DNA of 64,000 bases from Oscheius dolichura (GCA_932521035.1 OW051492.1:10540001-10604000), one strand, 5' to 3'; shown: positions 32,375-45,865, numbered from the stretch's first letter. Notes: generated by a model not told the origin, from the letters alone. Made by a program: numbers and translations.

Positions 32375-32561
32375 ATAGAAGCATCTACTTATTGTCGTTT
32401 TTGTATCCTTCGTTCTGTTCATAATATTCAATAGATTCTCTCTAAGACACTAGACTGTCTACTTTTGAACTCTCTCTAGACGGTCTGTTCCTCCTGTTAT
32501 TCAGTGATAACACTATGTTTTCCTGGTGATACCCTAGAAAAACGACTATCAACCGGCAGTT

Positions 32562-33095
32562 ATGAACCTTCTTCTGATTTTCAGTCTTCTCTTTTCTCTT
32601 CTTCTCTGCGTAAGTTCCATACAATTTTACCCATAGGCTTTATAAAGAACCTTTTCAGGATTATTCTACAGTAGCCAGGGAAACCTTCCCGGAAACGGAT
32701 ACCGCTTTTAATCATCATATTTTAGGTAAGAAGAATCAACACCAGGCCGGCTCTTGACCATTCTCGTTAGGTTTAGGGGTTTCAACCAAGAATTGTGCCT
32801 CGTCTGGTCTAGATTTGGTCCCTAGGTTCCTTACAGCCTTTCTTTTACTGTGTCCCTCAAAATGGACGTCTCACAACCTTGCCAGACCTTTAAATTATGT
32901 TTCTAAGTCTTAAAGAGCATCCATTTGGGTGAATACAGTATACCTTTCTCTTCAAATAGTCAAATAATTCCAGTGAGACGAGGTGTCGGCGTAGTTGGCG
33001 GTCTTGGAGGAGATATGATGTATCTGGAGGACAAATACCCCCTGCCGACTTATTATGTACCCAACAAAACCAACACCAGGAATCATACCTTTTAG
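32562..33095 (+). CDS. Small secreted peptide precursor
   Basis: I do not recognise the family. The signal peptide is MNLLLIFSLLFSLLLC. After an intron the precursor reads DYSTVARETFPETDTAFNHH. After a larger intron (about 32728-32971) it continues VRRGVGVVGGLGGDMMYLED and ends KTNTRNHTF with TAG at 33093-33095. The VRR dibasic site followed by a Gly-rich segment would suit convertase processing into an active peptide of about 40 residues, so a neuropeptide- or defence-type precursor is possible. There is no terminal Gly for amidation. The total is only about 75 residues. The splice phases are consistent, but there is no family support. Confidence 0.55.
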
Positions 33096-33172
33096 TAGCT
33101 CTGACTGGTAGCCTGAGCCAAGAAATCGAAGAGCAGCAGCTTTTATTTTAATTTTTATTATTCAAATAAGTG

Positions 33173-33883
33173 TCAAAGCTGTTCAGTCGGTAAAACATCG
33201 CGTATCTTGTCAAATTGGATAAGAAGATTTTGTTTTGTCCAGTCCTTTGTCCAATATTCTACGGAATAAAGCATCCTCTGTCCGTTTTCCTTTGGTTCCA
33301 GTTGCATTTTGGGGCCAACTTCACGAGGATCAATGTCCTGAAGTGTATTATCGTTGACAAAATGCGGAAATCCCACCTTTTTAAGGGCAGTTGACTCGGC
33401 ATAAAGGACGTTCATCCTATACAAACTTCCTGCAACGCTTACTGCTTTAATCGAAGCTATCTAAATGCAAAGAATGGTAGTAAAACATGAGAATTTGTTA
33501 CTTTCACTGGAATCCAAATGTGTGGTCTGTTCTGGAGCCTTCTTTGTTAATACGGCGAACACTTTTCCAGGCACACATCTGAAATTCCGTCTTTCAGCAT
33601 ATTTCCATTTTTCTGGCGCGCCACTTTTGAAATGACGTTGCCCTCTGTATCTCGGTTGTTTCTGGACCATTTTGGCTGATTCAAAAATCAGAATGGAGGG
33701 AAATTCCTGACGAATCTAGTGCACTTTGTTTTTGCTCAATAGCCTCGGCAGAAAATTTAGGAGCCTGTAAGGCTAGCCGCTAAACCCCCTTTGTTTTTGT
33801 TGTTGGCTTTGATATCTTACCATAAGTACGGCGTCGTCAGATTCGTTGTAATCCTTCCATTCTTCAAACGTTTCATCCATTTT
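33173..33883 (-). CDS. Unrecognised small basic protein
   Basis: I do not recognise this gene. The main body starts at MVQKQPRYRGQRHFKSGAPE (ATG 33670) and continues KWKYAERRNF and GKVFAVLTKKAPE. An intron of about 70 bp then joins in phase to RSLYRMNVLYAESTALKKVG, followed by PREVGPKMQLEPKENGQRML, YWTKDWTKQ and the stop at 33173-33175. A possible 5' exon at 33883-33822 encodes the acidic MDETFEEWKDYNESDDAVLM, but its phase does not join cleanly to the next exon, so the true start may be 33670. The product is cytosolic or nuclear by composition, without signal or membrane segments. Confidence 0.5.
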
Positions 33884-33899
33884 ATTTTCCTTTAAATAA

Positions 33900-34220
33900 T
33901 ACAATGTTTATAGAGGTTGTTTACAAATATCGCATTTGTCGTCAAGAAAAAAATGCGTCATGTACACCGGAGGATTTCCTTTTTTCAGTCGTTTTCCACC
34001 TTTTTCTTGTCTCTTTGAGCATTTATTGATATAAAATCTGTATCAACAAAGATTAAACACCATCATCATAATATAAATAATTCAAATTGAACACAGAAAT
34101 TCTGTCATGGGGGAGCAGGAGCACCATAGAAAGCAACAAACAAACATACTTTTCAATGAATTGAGCACCGGAAGAAAAAGAGCAATTCAATTTGTTTGAA
34201 AATACTGTTAGAGAAGACTT
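33900..34220. other. Intergenic, 3' side of the ZO-like gene
   Basis: AT-rich sequence with no supported gene; it should include the ZO-like gene's 3' UTR on the minus strand. Confidence 0.4.
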
Positions 34221-37200
34221 TTAGAAGCGAGAAATAGGTACAGAGAGGAAATTGCCATCGGCAGCAGCCTTGCCCACGTCCAGGTCCATCTGGTTCCATT
34301 TGCCGCCTCCTTCGCCGGCTTTTAGGGAGAAATTCCACTGCCCGTCAGGGTCTACTGGACCGGAATGGGGAAGACGCAACTCACAAGGGATTAGGAAGGA
34401 AAGACCTGGAAAAAGAAGCGGATGAATAGTGGGTCTCGGCACGAAAAAGAAGAGACACTCCATTAGGGTCCCACAGCGAAAAAGAACCCGCCCCACTTTG
34501 GGTAAGGACCTTCTCTGGGTCCTGCCAGGAAGTAGAGTTCCAGGTCCCGTCACGAAGAAAATAACTCCTTTTCCTGGGTCCTACAGTGAAAACAAACCGA
34601 ATTATCCCACTTGAGTCTCACCAGGAAAATGAAACATTCCCTTTTGGATCCCACCACAAAAAACAGAATTCCCCGATTTGGGTCCTATGACGAAAAGGAA
34701 TCAACTTGAATCCGAGCAAAAAGGTTCCCATCGCGAAAGAACTTTGTTCCCCATTGGTCTCACTAGGAAAAAGAGCGCCCTTGTGGGCCCCAGTACGGAG
34801 AAGATTGTTTTTTCGGGTTCTACTGGGAAGAATGGTCTATTTGGGTCCCACCACGGAGAAGAAATTCCCTACCTTTCGGTCCACACATAACCAGCGGCGA
34901 GAGCAGGGTCTCCCCCTTCGATTTGTCAATTGGCGGACTGTCTCCTTCCCTACAGACCTGAAAACGATTCCTCTTTATTTTTTCTTCCAAAAAGTACAGT
35001 ACCTTGACATAAATCTCGTGTTTCTCCCCGTCGGGAAGAGCTCCTTTCGGGATCCTCAACTCCACCTTCGAGACAGGACAGCGTAGAACTGCTCCCTCTG
35101 CCCCTACCAGGGCCGAGGTTTCCTCCACGACGACAGGCTCTTCATCCCTCAGGTCATCCGTGTTGCCATTCTCCTCTTTTGCTAGAGGAGCCGGCGAGGG
35201 AGACACCTTACTGGGCAGGGGGGAAATAGATCCGTTGATACGTAGTCCAGAGATCAGACTGTTATTCCCATTTCCATTTGTTGTGACGCTGGTGATGGGA
35301 GAATCAATACGGGACGGTTCCGGCTCGGAAAGGCGACTACTTCTGAAAAATTGGATTAAAATTGAAAAATATGAGAAAAATTGAACTTTGCAACCTAATT
35401 TGACCACTTCTCCCCGCGCGGCCGCACCCGTAAAATCTCGGCAACACACCGCCCTTTAGCCATCATTACAGCTCTGCGAGCTGCCGAGATTTTACGGGTG
35501 CGCGTGCAGGGAAATTCGCCCGATTTTCCACCAATTGACTCACATATGATTAGGTTTCGGAGCGATCATGGGTTTCGGTTGTTGTGTAGAGCTACTAGAG
35601 CTTCTCATCGACGAGAAGATGGGGGCTCTCTCCTGCCGGGGAGAGTACATTTCCGGATTAGGCGGCTGTAGTGGCAGCTGATGTCGTTGTTCGTCCTTTA
35701 TCCTCTCCTCCCTCAGCCTCGCCTCTTCTTTCAGTCGAACATTAGCTATCTCATTAGCCAGTCGGGCATCCTGATACAGGCTATCATCCGTTAACAGCTA
35801 AATAACCCGGTAATCCTCAAAATTCGAAATGTCTACCTGTTTAACATGGTAGTATCCCATCTTCCCGTCGCCGTTATTCTTCGTCGGAGTGCTGTTAGGC
35901 GTCCCCGAGCTGGCCGACGGATTCATATCCATGTAATTCTTCCCCAGGCCGTTACTCTTCCCACTTATTGAATCTCCCGGTCTTTTGGGTAAAGTCGTCC
36001 AGCCGCGTCTCTCCCCCGCTGCTGGACCCTCTGCCGTGATTACTGTAGTTCCCGGAGCCGTCGTCATTCCTCCATGTTCATAATCATAGATCGACCTTTA
36101 AAAACAATATTATAAAATTAAAAAGGAGAATACAGTACCTGGAGAGGGGATTAGAGGAAGACTGGCTGTAGTCACCGTAGTCCCCCTTCAGGGACTCCAT
36201 ATCGCTGTCACAGGTGTTTCCTTTGGTAGACAAGGGGAAGAGGATCACCTAAAAATGAAAATGTATGATTTACAAATAAAAGTGAAAAAAATGGCTACAG
36301 TAACCTTCATAACGCCCGCCGTAAGCGCGCTCCACCTAACAGGCCCCAAAATTGCTGGTTTGGTTAAAACTCACATCTTCCAGTGGCATATTAGGAGCAA
36401 ACTCGGGCATCCATAGTCTCCTTTGTTGGAGATGGACGATGAGTTCTCTCAAGGCGTCAAACCATCCTTCTTCCAAGGTAGCGTCTACCGTAGCTGACAA
36501 TAAATGGGCGTAGTGTTTCTTGATCTGACTGGACTGTTCCGCCAGTTTCTTCGATGACAAATGAGGAGCGCTGAGCTTCTTCCTGGCGTCGCGGATCTTA
36601 CTCCGACCGTCGATATCAATTAGAACAACGATGGGGGCATAGCGAGCCAGTTGGAGTCGCTCGACCGATTCTATTGAAATATCCAGGATACAGTGCTTTC
36701 CAGCAGCGATGATGGCATCAACAGCAGCTAGTCGGATAATCCCACCATCGTTTTCTGGCTCAGCAAAGTGCATAGAGAAGTGCTGGAGCAGTTGTTGACG
36801 AGCAACGTCGGCTAGAGGGCCGAAGAGGACTATTGGCCTGAAAGAGGGAATGGATAAGGTAGAATAGACGGTCAGGTTCTATTTTTGTGGATTTCTCTAT
36901 CTATCTTCGCCAGGGTCAATTTAGTGGGGAAAATACAAACCCCGGCTCAGTCAGCCGATTGTCAAGCCACCAGCCCTCAAAAATCCTGGGAAAGGAATTT
37001 TGAAAATTCAAATCTTTTCTCTTAATCGCCCTGGTTGTGGTGCACAGGAAGAGCCCTGGCTAGGAGACCCGGTGTGTCTTGACCAGCTCGACGTGCTCTT
37101 TTGAACGAGCTACCGTACGACCATTCTAGTCAAGATTTCGGCTCGTGGCGCCTCGATCTTTCCCGGGAGGGGATAACTCTATTAAGACTACTGGGTAGGG

Positions 37201-40200
37201 TTAGTATAGGGCCTATTTCAAACCAAAATAGGTGCCAGGAATTAATTATTTAGGAGATAAACACCGCGCCTTGTAGATCTCGACGAGCTCCTTCCGGCGG
37301 TATATAATAGCGCTACAGAAATGTGATAGACCCCGTTGTGGTACTGTGGTGCCTTCAAAACTCGTTTTCCCGCTTACCTGTGGAAAGAAGGCGTAGTCAA
37401 GGCTACCCTTTCATAAGCGGGGAATTGGATATTTCCTGATAATTCAGCCGGATCCGCCAAGAAATTCTTCGGTAGCGATTTGGTTCGCCTTTGTTCCAGC
37501 TTTCTCCTCAATAGGGTCCCCTTCCCTCCCTTTTCTGCTTGTCTTCGCTGTTCCCTCGCCGTACTCTCTGCCGTTGCCTATAAAATACCATAAGTATCAT
37601 ATGAAAACATTGTCTACCTGATTAGGGATGACTCCTTTATTATTTGGTGGGTCTCCTTTATTTGTACCCGAAGAGTAGACCCTCGCAGCTTGCCAGAGGC
37701 CTACAGTTCCACCGAAGAGGGTATCCGTCACGTGGAATATGTCTCCTTCATTTACTGTTAAATCCAGAGGGGAGGTTTTCTTCTCCTTTGTGAAGTGAGC
37801 CCTAAAATAGACACCGATTAGCGTTTGAGCATGTTTACATTGAAAAAATGGCCTAGATTATCAATAGAGCATGTTTTCGTCGAAAAATGGCCTATATTGT
37901 CACTGGGGCGTGTTTACATCCCGGGCTAATCACCCCATTTGAATGGATCCCTGCCAGGATGGACGGGTCCCCCATCAGCTGTTGCCATTTCTTTACAACA
38001 ACACATCCACCACAGTTGGTCAGTGGCAGCGGTGTCAGTAAGGATGGGACGGGAGGATAGATGAAAAAGCCGCGAACCATTTGTTAAGCCCAGTGTGAGG
38101 AAGAGGAGGAAGGCGAGGAGAAGGAACAGATTACGCCCCGGGAAGAGGGATGAGATGGGACAGGAGCAGCCGTGTTTATAGCCGGAGCTGTTCGGGAAAC
38201 AGAGGGCATCATGGACCAGGAACGACTACCTTTTTGAGTGTTCCTGCACCCGTAGAATCTCGGCAGCAGAATCCTCTTTATTCTGGTAGGTGAATATTGA
38301 CTTATCGCCGAGGTGCCGAGATTATACGGGTGCGGGCGCGTGAACTTGAACCGCCGGGAGCACCAGCACTTCCAGCGGAATTTCCCGTTCCTATTGTTTT
38401 CTAATGACTAATTTTCGCTTCAGGACCGTGCTACAAGGATACCGACTTTCTTTTGATCATCTTTTCAGCTGTTTTGAGATCCCAAGGCGACTAGGAACCG
38501 CCACTTTTGTGATTAAATGCGCCACGGCCTTATTGCCCATTTTTCACTCTCTAGAACTCCCGCCAGTCCTTTAAAGTTACCCAAACCTAGTTAAAAATAG
38601 TCTACAGTACCTGATAAAGAAGTTATCTCCCATCTGTTGATTCCTGACTTGTTCAAATTCTTGTCTCGCGTGTTCTAGTCTCAAGCTGACCCGGTCATCC
38701 AAGGCTAAGAGAAGTTGTACCGCCGCTTCTCGGGAGATTCCTCTCATTGATCGGCCATTTACCTAGATTATGGTATTTAGGAAATTTGTTAACCACACCT
38801 CAAGAATCTTGTCACCACAACAGACACCATGAAGGGCTGCCGGGCTGTCGGCTGCTACGGCGGAGACGAAGATCCCCACCTCATTGCCTCCTATCACCCT
38901 GACCCCGACGGAGCCGCCAACCTTCCGGAAGGTGACCTGCCTCATTCCACTGGACTCTGGCCTCGGTGCTCCTCTATTATAGTACTCGTATTCACCATTT
39001 TGGAGGCTTGACATGGCTATAAAATATCAATTTCTTCATTAAAATAAGGAGCAAAAGTACCTGAAGCAGCGGGACTGCTGACCCGTCGTCCATCGGTGGA
39101 TTCATCCCTCCAACGGGGGGAATTTATATACTCGTGGCTGGAGCGATTGGAGAGGGGAGCATGCTGGATCAGGGGACTGGGGCTGTGGCGGGGAGTCGGG
39201 TTGACAGAGCCGAGACGCTCGTAGACGGTGTTCTGGCTCGGCCAACGAGAGGTACCGCGCCGGACATCACGCTGGATAACGAGGCAGAGCTTTTCTCGAG
39301 ACCTGGAAAGAAAAAATAATTAAAACAGATGGTACTTTTCCATCTACAGTATCCAAAATTTGAATTTGTGGCGGGAGTTTGGGTTCTATTCAAAAATAAA
39401 GGCGCAATTTTTCGAAAAATAGCTTTTCTCCCATTTTGGCGGGCAGACGACCGTAAAAAAATTATTTGAAGGTTTTTGAGCAAAATGCATACGGGTCTTG
39501 GTATTTTTTTTCTATTCTAACATTCTTAACGTTGTTTTGATACAGTATCTCCTAATAAATCCCTTATTTTATAATTTTCTGGAGCCAAATAGGGGAAATT
39601 CCCACCAGATCCCAGTTGAAGTCCAAAAATCGTTCGCTCTTACCTTTCCAGCCATTTATTGACTTCCTCCAATGTTGCCCCATCCACACTCTGTCCATTA
39701 ATTCGTAGAACTGAGTCGCCTTCTCTCAATCCAGGGTCCTGAACGGAATTTCTTCGTTACTGTAAGAAATTAAGGGGTATACCTTCTCGGCCAGTTTAGG
39801 GTTCCTAATCTCCTTGATATAGAACCGACAGCCGAGCACAATCCCGAAATCTTCCTTCTTCTTCGACTTACTCAACGTAAACTTCAGTGTTCGCTGTTCA
39901 AATTCCATGACCGGCATGGGAACTTTTCGTTTGACAATCTGATAATCAGACGGGTCAATAAAGGACGGAAAAATAATAACGTACCATATTGATTTGGTCA
40001 GCGTTTTTGATTATATCCACGGCGGCAGCGTAGCTACAATTTTCGAAGGAGACACCGTTCGCCGAGAGGATTCGGTCATTGACCCTGGAAATAGCCAGTC
40101 GAAATAGAGAAGGAGAGGGTGAACGATGTGACTTGCCTCCATCATGCGCAAACTGCTCCCCCGGGGGGAACGGCTTGGCTACTTGAGCAAGCGGGGGGCA

Positions 40201-43200
40201 GGGGGTAGAGACTATGCGCCGCCGCTGAGGAGAAGATTGAGAGTTGAGGAAGAGACAAGGGAAAATAGCAAGAGTCCCCAAAGTTGGATAGAGAACGATG
40301 GGTTTGACCAAAAAGGGATACTGTGGTCTGTTAGGGACCTCGCGCCATTAAACCGCAGATATATTGGTACTGTACGAGACAGTTTACCTACTCTAAAAAT
40401 AAAAACTGCTAGTTAGAAAGAGATCTATCGAATGGTCCTAAAATCTTCGAGCTGTCATAAAATCTAGTTTTCACATTTTTGAAACGAAAGTTCAGGGATT
40501 CCAGCACGATTAATCGGAATTTGTAGCCCCCATATAAACTCGGCCGCAGCATTTTCTAGCTCCAAATAATGTCAGAAAGCAAGAAAGTGGACTAAAATTC
40601 GATATGTAGCTGCCGAGACTATACGGGTGCGAGAATTCGGGACTGGCGCGCCAGTCTTGAACCAGGGGAGTTGGGACCATTTTTTCGGTGTTTCAGCATC
40701 CGTAAAGCCTCGGCAGGGCCCATTTTGTTGAATTGAAGGTAGTTATAGAATAATACAGTCTGTTAACGAGATTATACGGGGAGTACCGGGGCGCGTGAAT
40801 AGGTGAACACACACAGTTGTTCCGGGGGGAGCTTGCCAGCCTGATTAACAAGCAGGAACCCGGGAGATCAATTGGCGTTCTGGCTGTAATGCTCTGGTAC
40901 AAATAATCACAAGAAACAATCTACTTTCCCTTTTTGTGGGCTAAAAATTTGGAACTTTTGGCTTGTGGGTCCTGCCACGATGGGATTATGGAAGAATCGG
41001 AGCCACTGCTTGAATTTCCCGGGGATTTGGGTTCCAGGAGGAAGAGTTTGAATAAAAAAAGGGAAATTCCCAAAACTCACTGCAATAGACCCCAAGCTGG
41101 ACCACTTGGCACCACGTCGCTGACCACAACTGCCGGATCTCCTGATGTAAAATGCGGATTATCACGGCCGCCGGAGATGGCTATACCAAAGCCAAGCGAG
41201 TGTGCCTGAAAATAATCCATTGCTCTAGTCTCTCTTTTTCTCCCTGTTGCATAATTTATGATCTGTCAATATAAACTGGGCGGATTTACAATCTCTAGCT
41301 ATACAACAACTCGGTTTGCGCAACATTTCCGGAACAGCAGCTGACCACTGGGAGGGGGGATGGAGGGCAGGCTTAGGGTCAGGGCGCCTCGATCAGTTTC
41401 CCCCGGAGGTAACAAATTGGCCAGGGGGAAAGGTGACTGGGACTGATCAACAGAGAGCGGCAAGAAGAGAGGGAAGAACCCGTGATCGGGAGGAGAAACG
41501 GGGCCTATTTTTTATCCCAGGTGAAGGGGCTGGGAAACGATGGCAGCCTCTTTCCCTTCCTAGGGTGGAAAGGGGAGAAAAACCGGATGAGTTGGACTTT
41601 TTCTCGCTGCCAACTGTCAAATTAGCTTCTGTATTGTCTGGTTGACGAGTTAATTGGGTGGGAAAATAGCCATTTTTGTCGAAAATTCCTTTCAAAGGCG
41701 AAAGAAAGAAGAATTTCCCTTTTCTGGGGTCTGGATTCGCCCGCTCGCCCGCACCCGTAAAGTCTCGGCAGCTTGCGGGACAGTAATATTAGGGCGCGCG
41801 GATAACGGATCTCCCTGCTGCCGAGATTCTACGGGTGCAGCGGCAGGGAAATCCGGCTTTTGACTGATAGAAAAAGGTGAGGAGAAGGAAGCAGTTCTGC
41901 GGCATTTGACAAAAAGTAATCAGCTGCCACGATCCGGAGAAAGAAAGTGAAGAAGGGAGGGAGTAGTAGATTATGGGAGGAGGACTTCTCCCCAAGCACT
42001 GAGATAGAGAGAAGAGAGAGAGAGAGGTATCTGTTGTAATCGAGACGCGCCTGTCGTGTCCCTGAGGTCAACAGGCCGGGAGGGAGCTCTCTCTCTACTG
42101 GCTGGCTGGCCCCTAGGAGGAGCCAAAATAACTAACGGACCAAGAGGCTGACGGGGAGCGAGGTGGGGACAAAGTAGAGAGGAGGAAGAAACTGGATAGG
42201 GGACCAGCAAAAAGAGGAGGAAGGGGGGAATGACCGACAGGTGAGGGAAAAGTGACAGGTTGTGTGTTAATAAAGAAAGTCTTTCTCTATTTTTCAAAGG
42301 AAGGGAAGGGATTTTTAAAAACTGTGTGCTTGGTTTCCCGAACCCAGTACAAACAAGAAGGAACAAAATAATACACAGCTTGCTATTGCAGGGCGCCCTG
42401 AATCAGGGTTGTCCCACTAAAATTCGACATTTTTGACAGTTTCTCTGCTTTTTATTGGAGCTATGGGTTGAGTTTTTGTTTAATAGGTCCTACAACGAAT
42501 ACTCCTAAAAGAGGCGGTAAAAAAATGCTTCTAATTGAAACGGGAAGCCTGAATCAGGGCAGTGACGTCGAAATTCCAGGTTTCTGAAAGTTTTTGGCTC
42601 ATTTTTGCGGAAAATAGTCTTGAAAAACGGAACGAAATAGATAAAATGGCCCCAAGGTAGAGCAGTTGTTCCCCTTTTATGTTCCCGAGAGGAAACAAGC
42701 GTTCAGTTGAACAAAACAAAGCGCATGGGGATGGTTTTAGCCCTCTGGGATGAGGAATCACCATGAATCAGGGGTTCCTCCTGTTTTTTTTCTGTTCTTT
42801 CCTAACCTCTTATCAATCCTCTTTTACCTAAGAAAAGCTTCAGAATAACACATTTTAATAGTGAGAATCGTCCAAAACAAGTCTTTTAACCGCCAAAGGG
42901 AATATTCAAACAATAGAGAGCCTAAACTGTAGTGGGAATACTCCTGGTCGGTTAAAACGGTCCCACAGTCCGAGGTTTACCCAAAAAACAATTTTTCGTC
43001 TATTTCTCCCCGTTTTCCAGAAAAAAAGGTACAAAGAGATCATTGAGAGTATAAAAATGAGACTCAGTCTCCCCGGCTACAGCCTGTTATTATCATATGC
43101 CGCTTCTCTGAAGTGGTGAAGCCAGTCAATTCCCTCTAATTATGGGTTACTTCAACAGGAGAGCGGGGGCAGACTGGATTTCTGTTCACCACTACATTTC

Positions 43201-43655
43201 CATTACCGTAATCTTATGAAAAATATGGATTTTCCCTCAAAAGCCGAAAAATTCCCGTGAAGGCGGATTCGGGGCATTTTCCCATCGGTTTCTGACTCAT
43301 CTGTTCAAATTCAAACAAACCGGGCATTTTCCCGGGCCAGGATCTATTCAAATTTATGTTGCTTGCCGCCACCTGGTTGCCTTTGATAGCCAGGATATTT
43401 CTCTGTACAAAAGAAACTGACTCACCCTGTGCAAAGAGACGCTCAACAGCTGCCAACTGGCGCAGCCCGGCTGCATCTGAAATAACTCATTTTTTTGAAT
43501 TTCTGCCGCCTTCCCGGGTTAATTTATACCTCGGGAAGGAGGTAAATAAAGTGATAAATAGAAATTAGAAAACAAACCTCGTCCAAGTCGTCGGAGACCG
43601 GCGGGACGAGGACCTCCCCGTCGTGTTGGCTACTGCTGAGGAGGCCCACATGCAT
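34221..43655 (-). CDS. zoo-1: ZO-family junction scaffold protein (PDZ1-3, SH3, GUK-like, ZU5)
   Basis: This is a homologue of ZO-1, the cytoplasmic scaffold linking junction proteins to actin. A first exon at 43655-43578 ([20 protein letters not shown]) leads into 43476-43426 ([13 protein letters not shown]), the first PDZ1 strand. Exon 41205-41081 continues PDZ1 with [15 protein letters not shown], then [20 protein letters not shown] (near 40060). PDZ2 lies at about 39940-39645 ([34 protein letters not shown]). PDZ3 is at 39015-38600 ([20 protein letters not shown]). The SH3 is at 37800-37610 ([26 protein letters not shown]). The GUK-like domain is at 36840-36340 ([20 protein letters not shown]) and lacks a kinase P-loop, as in MAGUKs. 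A low-complexity linker and then ZU5 follow (35090-34221: [38 protein letters not shown]), ending VPISRF. Middle splice sites are approximate. Confidence 0.92.
34426..34876. repeat. Degenerate minisatellite in a ZU5 intron
   Basis: Roughly a dozen imperfect units of about 30-45 bp, recognisable by TTTGGGTCCCACCACGAAGA-like cores (TGGGTCCTACAGTGAAAA, GGGTCCTATGACGAAAAGG, GGGTCCCACCACGGAGAAG). The array fills most of the 467-bp intron between the last two ZU5 exons. Confidence 0.75.
35416..35508. repeat. Palindromic MITE, family A
   Basis: The arms are GCACCCGTAAAATCTCGGCA and GCTGCCGAGATTTTACGGGTGC, in an intron of the ZO-like gene. Confidence 0.85.
38244..38341. repeat. Palindromic MITE, family A
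   Basis: The arms are GCACCCGTAGAATCTCGGCAGC and GGTGCCGAGATTATACGGGTGC, in the intron between the PDZ3 and SH3 exons of the ZO-like gene. Confidence 0.85.
40328..40490. repeat. Possible remnant of the 63.6 kb hAT MITE family
   Basis: It begins TTAGGGACCTCGCGCCATT and ends with ATAAAATCTAGTTTTCAC, which matches the right subterminal part of the element at 63561-63934. No second terminal repeat is present, so it would be a truncated copy. It lies in a ZO-like gene intron. Confidence 0.4.
40610..40795. repeat. Family A MITE fragments
   Basis: A single arm TGCCGAGACTATACGGGTGC (about 40611-40631) is followed by an imperfect palindrome from CATCCGTAAAGCCTCGGCAG (40688) to GAGATTATACGGGG (about 40778). 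These are rearranged family A remnants in the same intron. Confidence 0.65.
41746..41846. repeat. Palindromic MITE, family A
   Basis: The arms are GCACCCGTAAAGTCTCGGCAGC and GCTGCCGAGATTCTACGGGTGC, inside the 2.2 kb intron that splits PDZ1 of the ZO-like gene. Confidence 0.85.
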
Positions 43656-45865
43656 CGAGGGAATTCGGTGGTGACTCCGCCCACCTGGAAATAAATGGCT
43701 ATATTTTTTAGGAGGAGAACTATTAATAGAATATAATAGATGGCATTTAAAGAGGGAGAAGAAGGAAAATGAGAGAAATTGTGGAGGAAATTAGGAACAT
43801 CTGGGGGAAAAGGGCGCCGAGAACCCGCCAAGAGGGATATTGAGGTACCGAGCCGAATATTCGACGAATCCACTCGTTTTTTCTACTTCTTACGGTAATT
43901 TATAAACAGATAATAATCAGAAAGTCTTGGAGGAACTAAAAATTACGGTACAAATTACAAAAATGGAAGAATTGATGGGGAAAGGGCGCCGGGAGCCCGC
44001 CAAATGAAGCTTGGATGGCTTTTGGTGGGATTTTTCCAATTTTCAGGCATTTTTCCACTAGAAATGATACAATTAGGAGACCAGGATAATTGGGAAACTG
44101 AAAAACTACGGTACGGTGTTAAAATTCTGATTTTAATTGGGAAAATGAGCGCGGGGCCTCGATAACATTGAGTTTCGACTGCCCCAATAGAAATTCACCT
44201 TGTTTGGGTCAGTTTTTTACCTTTTCAGATAACTCAAAGACATTCTAGGATGTGAAGATTACGGTAAGGATCCAAAAAATCTGGTTTAAATGGATAGAAA
44301 AGGTGTCCACTGCCCGCCAGGCGGCATTTTCTCCAGCGCGCCCCGATTTCCCGGTCAGTTGCACCTGTTTGCCCTAATTAATTGTCAATTATCCCCTCCA
44401 TTCAACTCCGGCTCTCTCAAAGCTCTCGCTCTGTTTATAGAAAAACTTTAAACGAGAACTAGCGGCTCTCTCTCGCCCTCTCCCAGATGTTCCCCCGGGA
44501 GTAGACATGGCTCATCTCTTCCTTTCTCTCGGGTTGAACGGGGCTGCCTGGCTGGCCAGCAGCAAGCAACACGGCGGCGGGAGGCTAGAGGGGGGACTTG
44601 TCAGAACAGAAGGGGGCAAGTTCCGATTGACATGCGTGGTTGTGATGGACATGAGGTGTGGACTGGACTAGGGCAGGGGAGACAAATTGTAGGGGGTAGT
44701 TTTAAGTTACTAGAGTGGAGACAATAGGCAGAATCACTTCTTTAATTCAAAAGGCGACCTAATTTTAGTATCGCGGGCTTAGAAGGCTCAGAGGGTCCCA
44801 CAGCGATGCGATAACCCTTTTTTCTAGGCTTTATCAGATAGCTGATGCCGAGAGCTTCATTTTAACATATAATAACCCTTGTACAATTAGAAAAATAGGC
44901 TTTGAGCCCACCGGGAGCACAAATTTCCATTCTGATTAGGAAAAACGGCTTGTTTTTCGAATCGTGAAGACCCAGTAAATGGCAGAAAAGCTAATAAAAT
45001 AAATTTGAAGTTGATTTTCAGGTAGTCGATACCGACAGCTTTATTTTAAGATACAGTAATCCGTACGGGACGAAGGGAATAAGTTTGGTCAATGAAATTG
45101 GGGAAGGTGGCAGTCTAGTTTGAATATTGCGCGCTTTGACGGCTTTCCGGTTTCCAGAACGATGGTATACTCATTTTTCATACAGTTTTCTTGTAGGACA
45201 GATCAAGGCTTCATTTTGGTATACCGTACTCCCATATTAAACCAGGTAATCAAATATTAATCCACCGGGAAAGGACGACCATCCGGGAATGGAGCAAATC
45301 CACCGAAATATGGGGAAAGTGTAAGAAAAAGTCGTTCCAAGACCAAAATTTGCTACTTTTTGGCAATTTCCCGAGGGATCCCAAATAAATTGTCAAAAGA
45401 ACAGGGAAAAAACGAGATGAGACAGGCCGAAAAGCGACAAATTCCCCCTAGACAGGGGTAGAGGGGGAGGAGGGCAGGGGACGATCACCTGGGACGGCTC
45501 GTGAATCATAAAATGACGTTGTTTTCCCCTTTTTAGCCCTTTAAAATAGACCCTATCGTCTTTTTCTCTTTTTCTAATCGTAGAGAAAGAGAAAAGAATG
45601 GAAGTGATGGCGATAGGGGGAGAGAGAGAAGGTCAACAGACGAACAGCTCGGGGGAGGCGTCATTTCGCACGGGGCGAAAGTGAGCCGCAGCACTGAGGA
45701 CTGAGGAGGACAACAAACACTTTTGGAGAGAGGGGAAGAGGGGAAGAGAGTGGACTGGGCGAGTGGACACCGTCGGGGGAGGAGATCATGAGGGCAAAGG
45801 TGAGCCGAGAGGGGTGGGAGATCAGACACTTGAGAGAGGGACTAAGGCGGAAGAAGGGAGGGGGA

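Noticed and set aside
36340..36840. A second, active guanylate kinase
   Set aside because: The domain lacks the P-loop and sits between SH3 and ZU5, so it is the non-catalytic GUK-like domain of the ZO-type scaffold.
45533..45829. Ser/Pro/Leu-rich minus-strand open frame
   Set aside because: It is the complement of a GA-rich tract, with composition bias and no motif.
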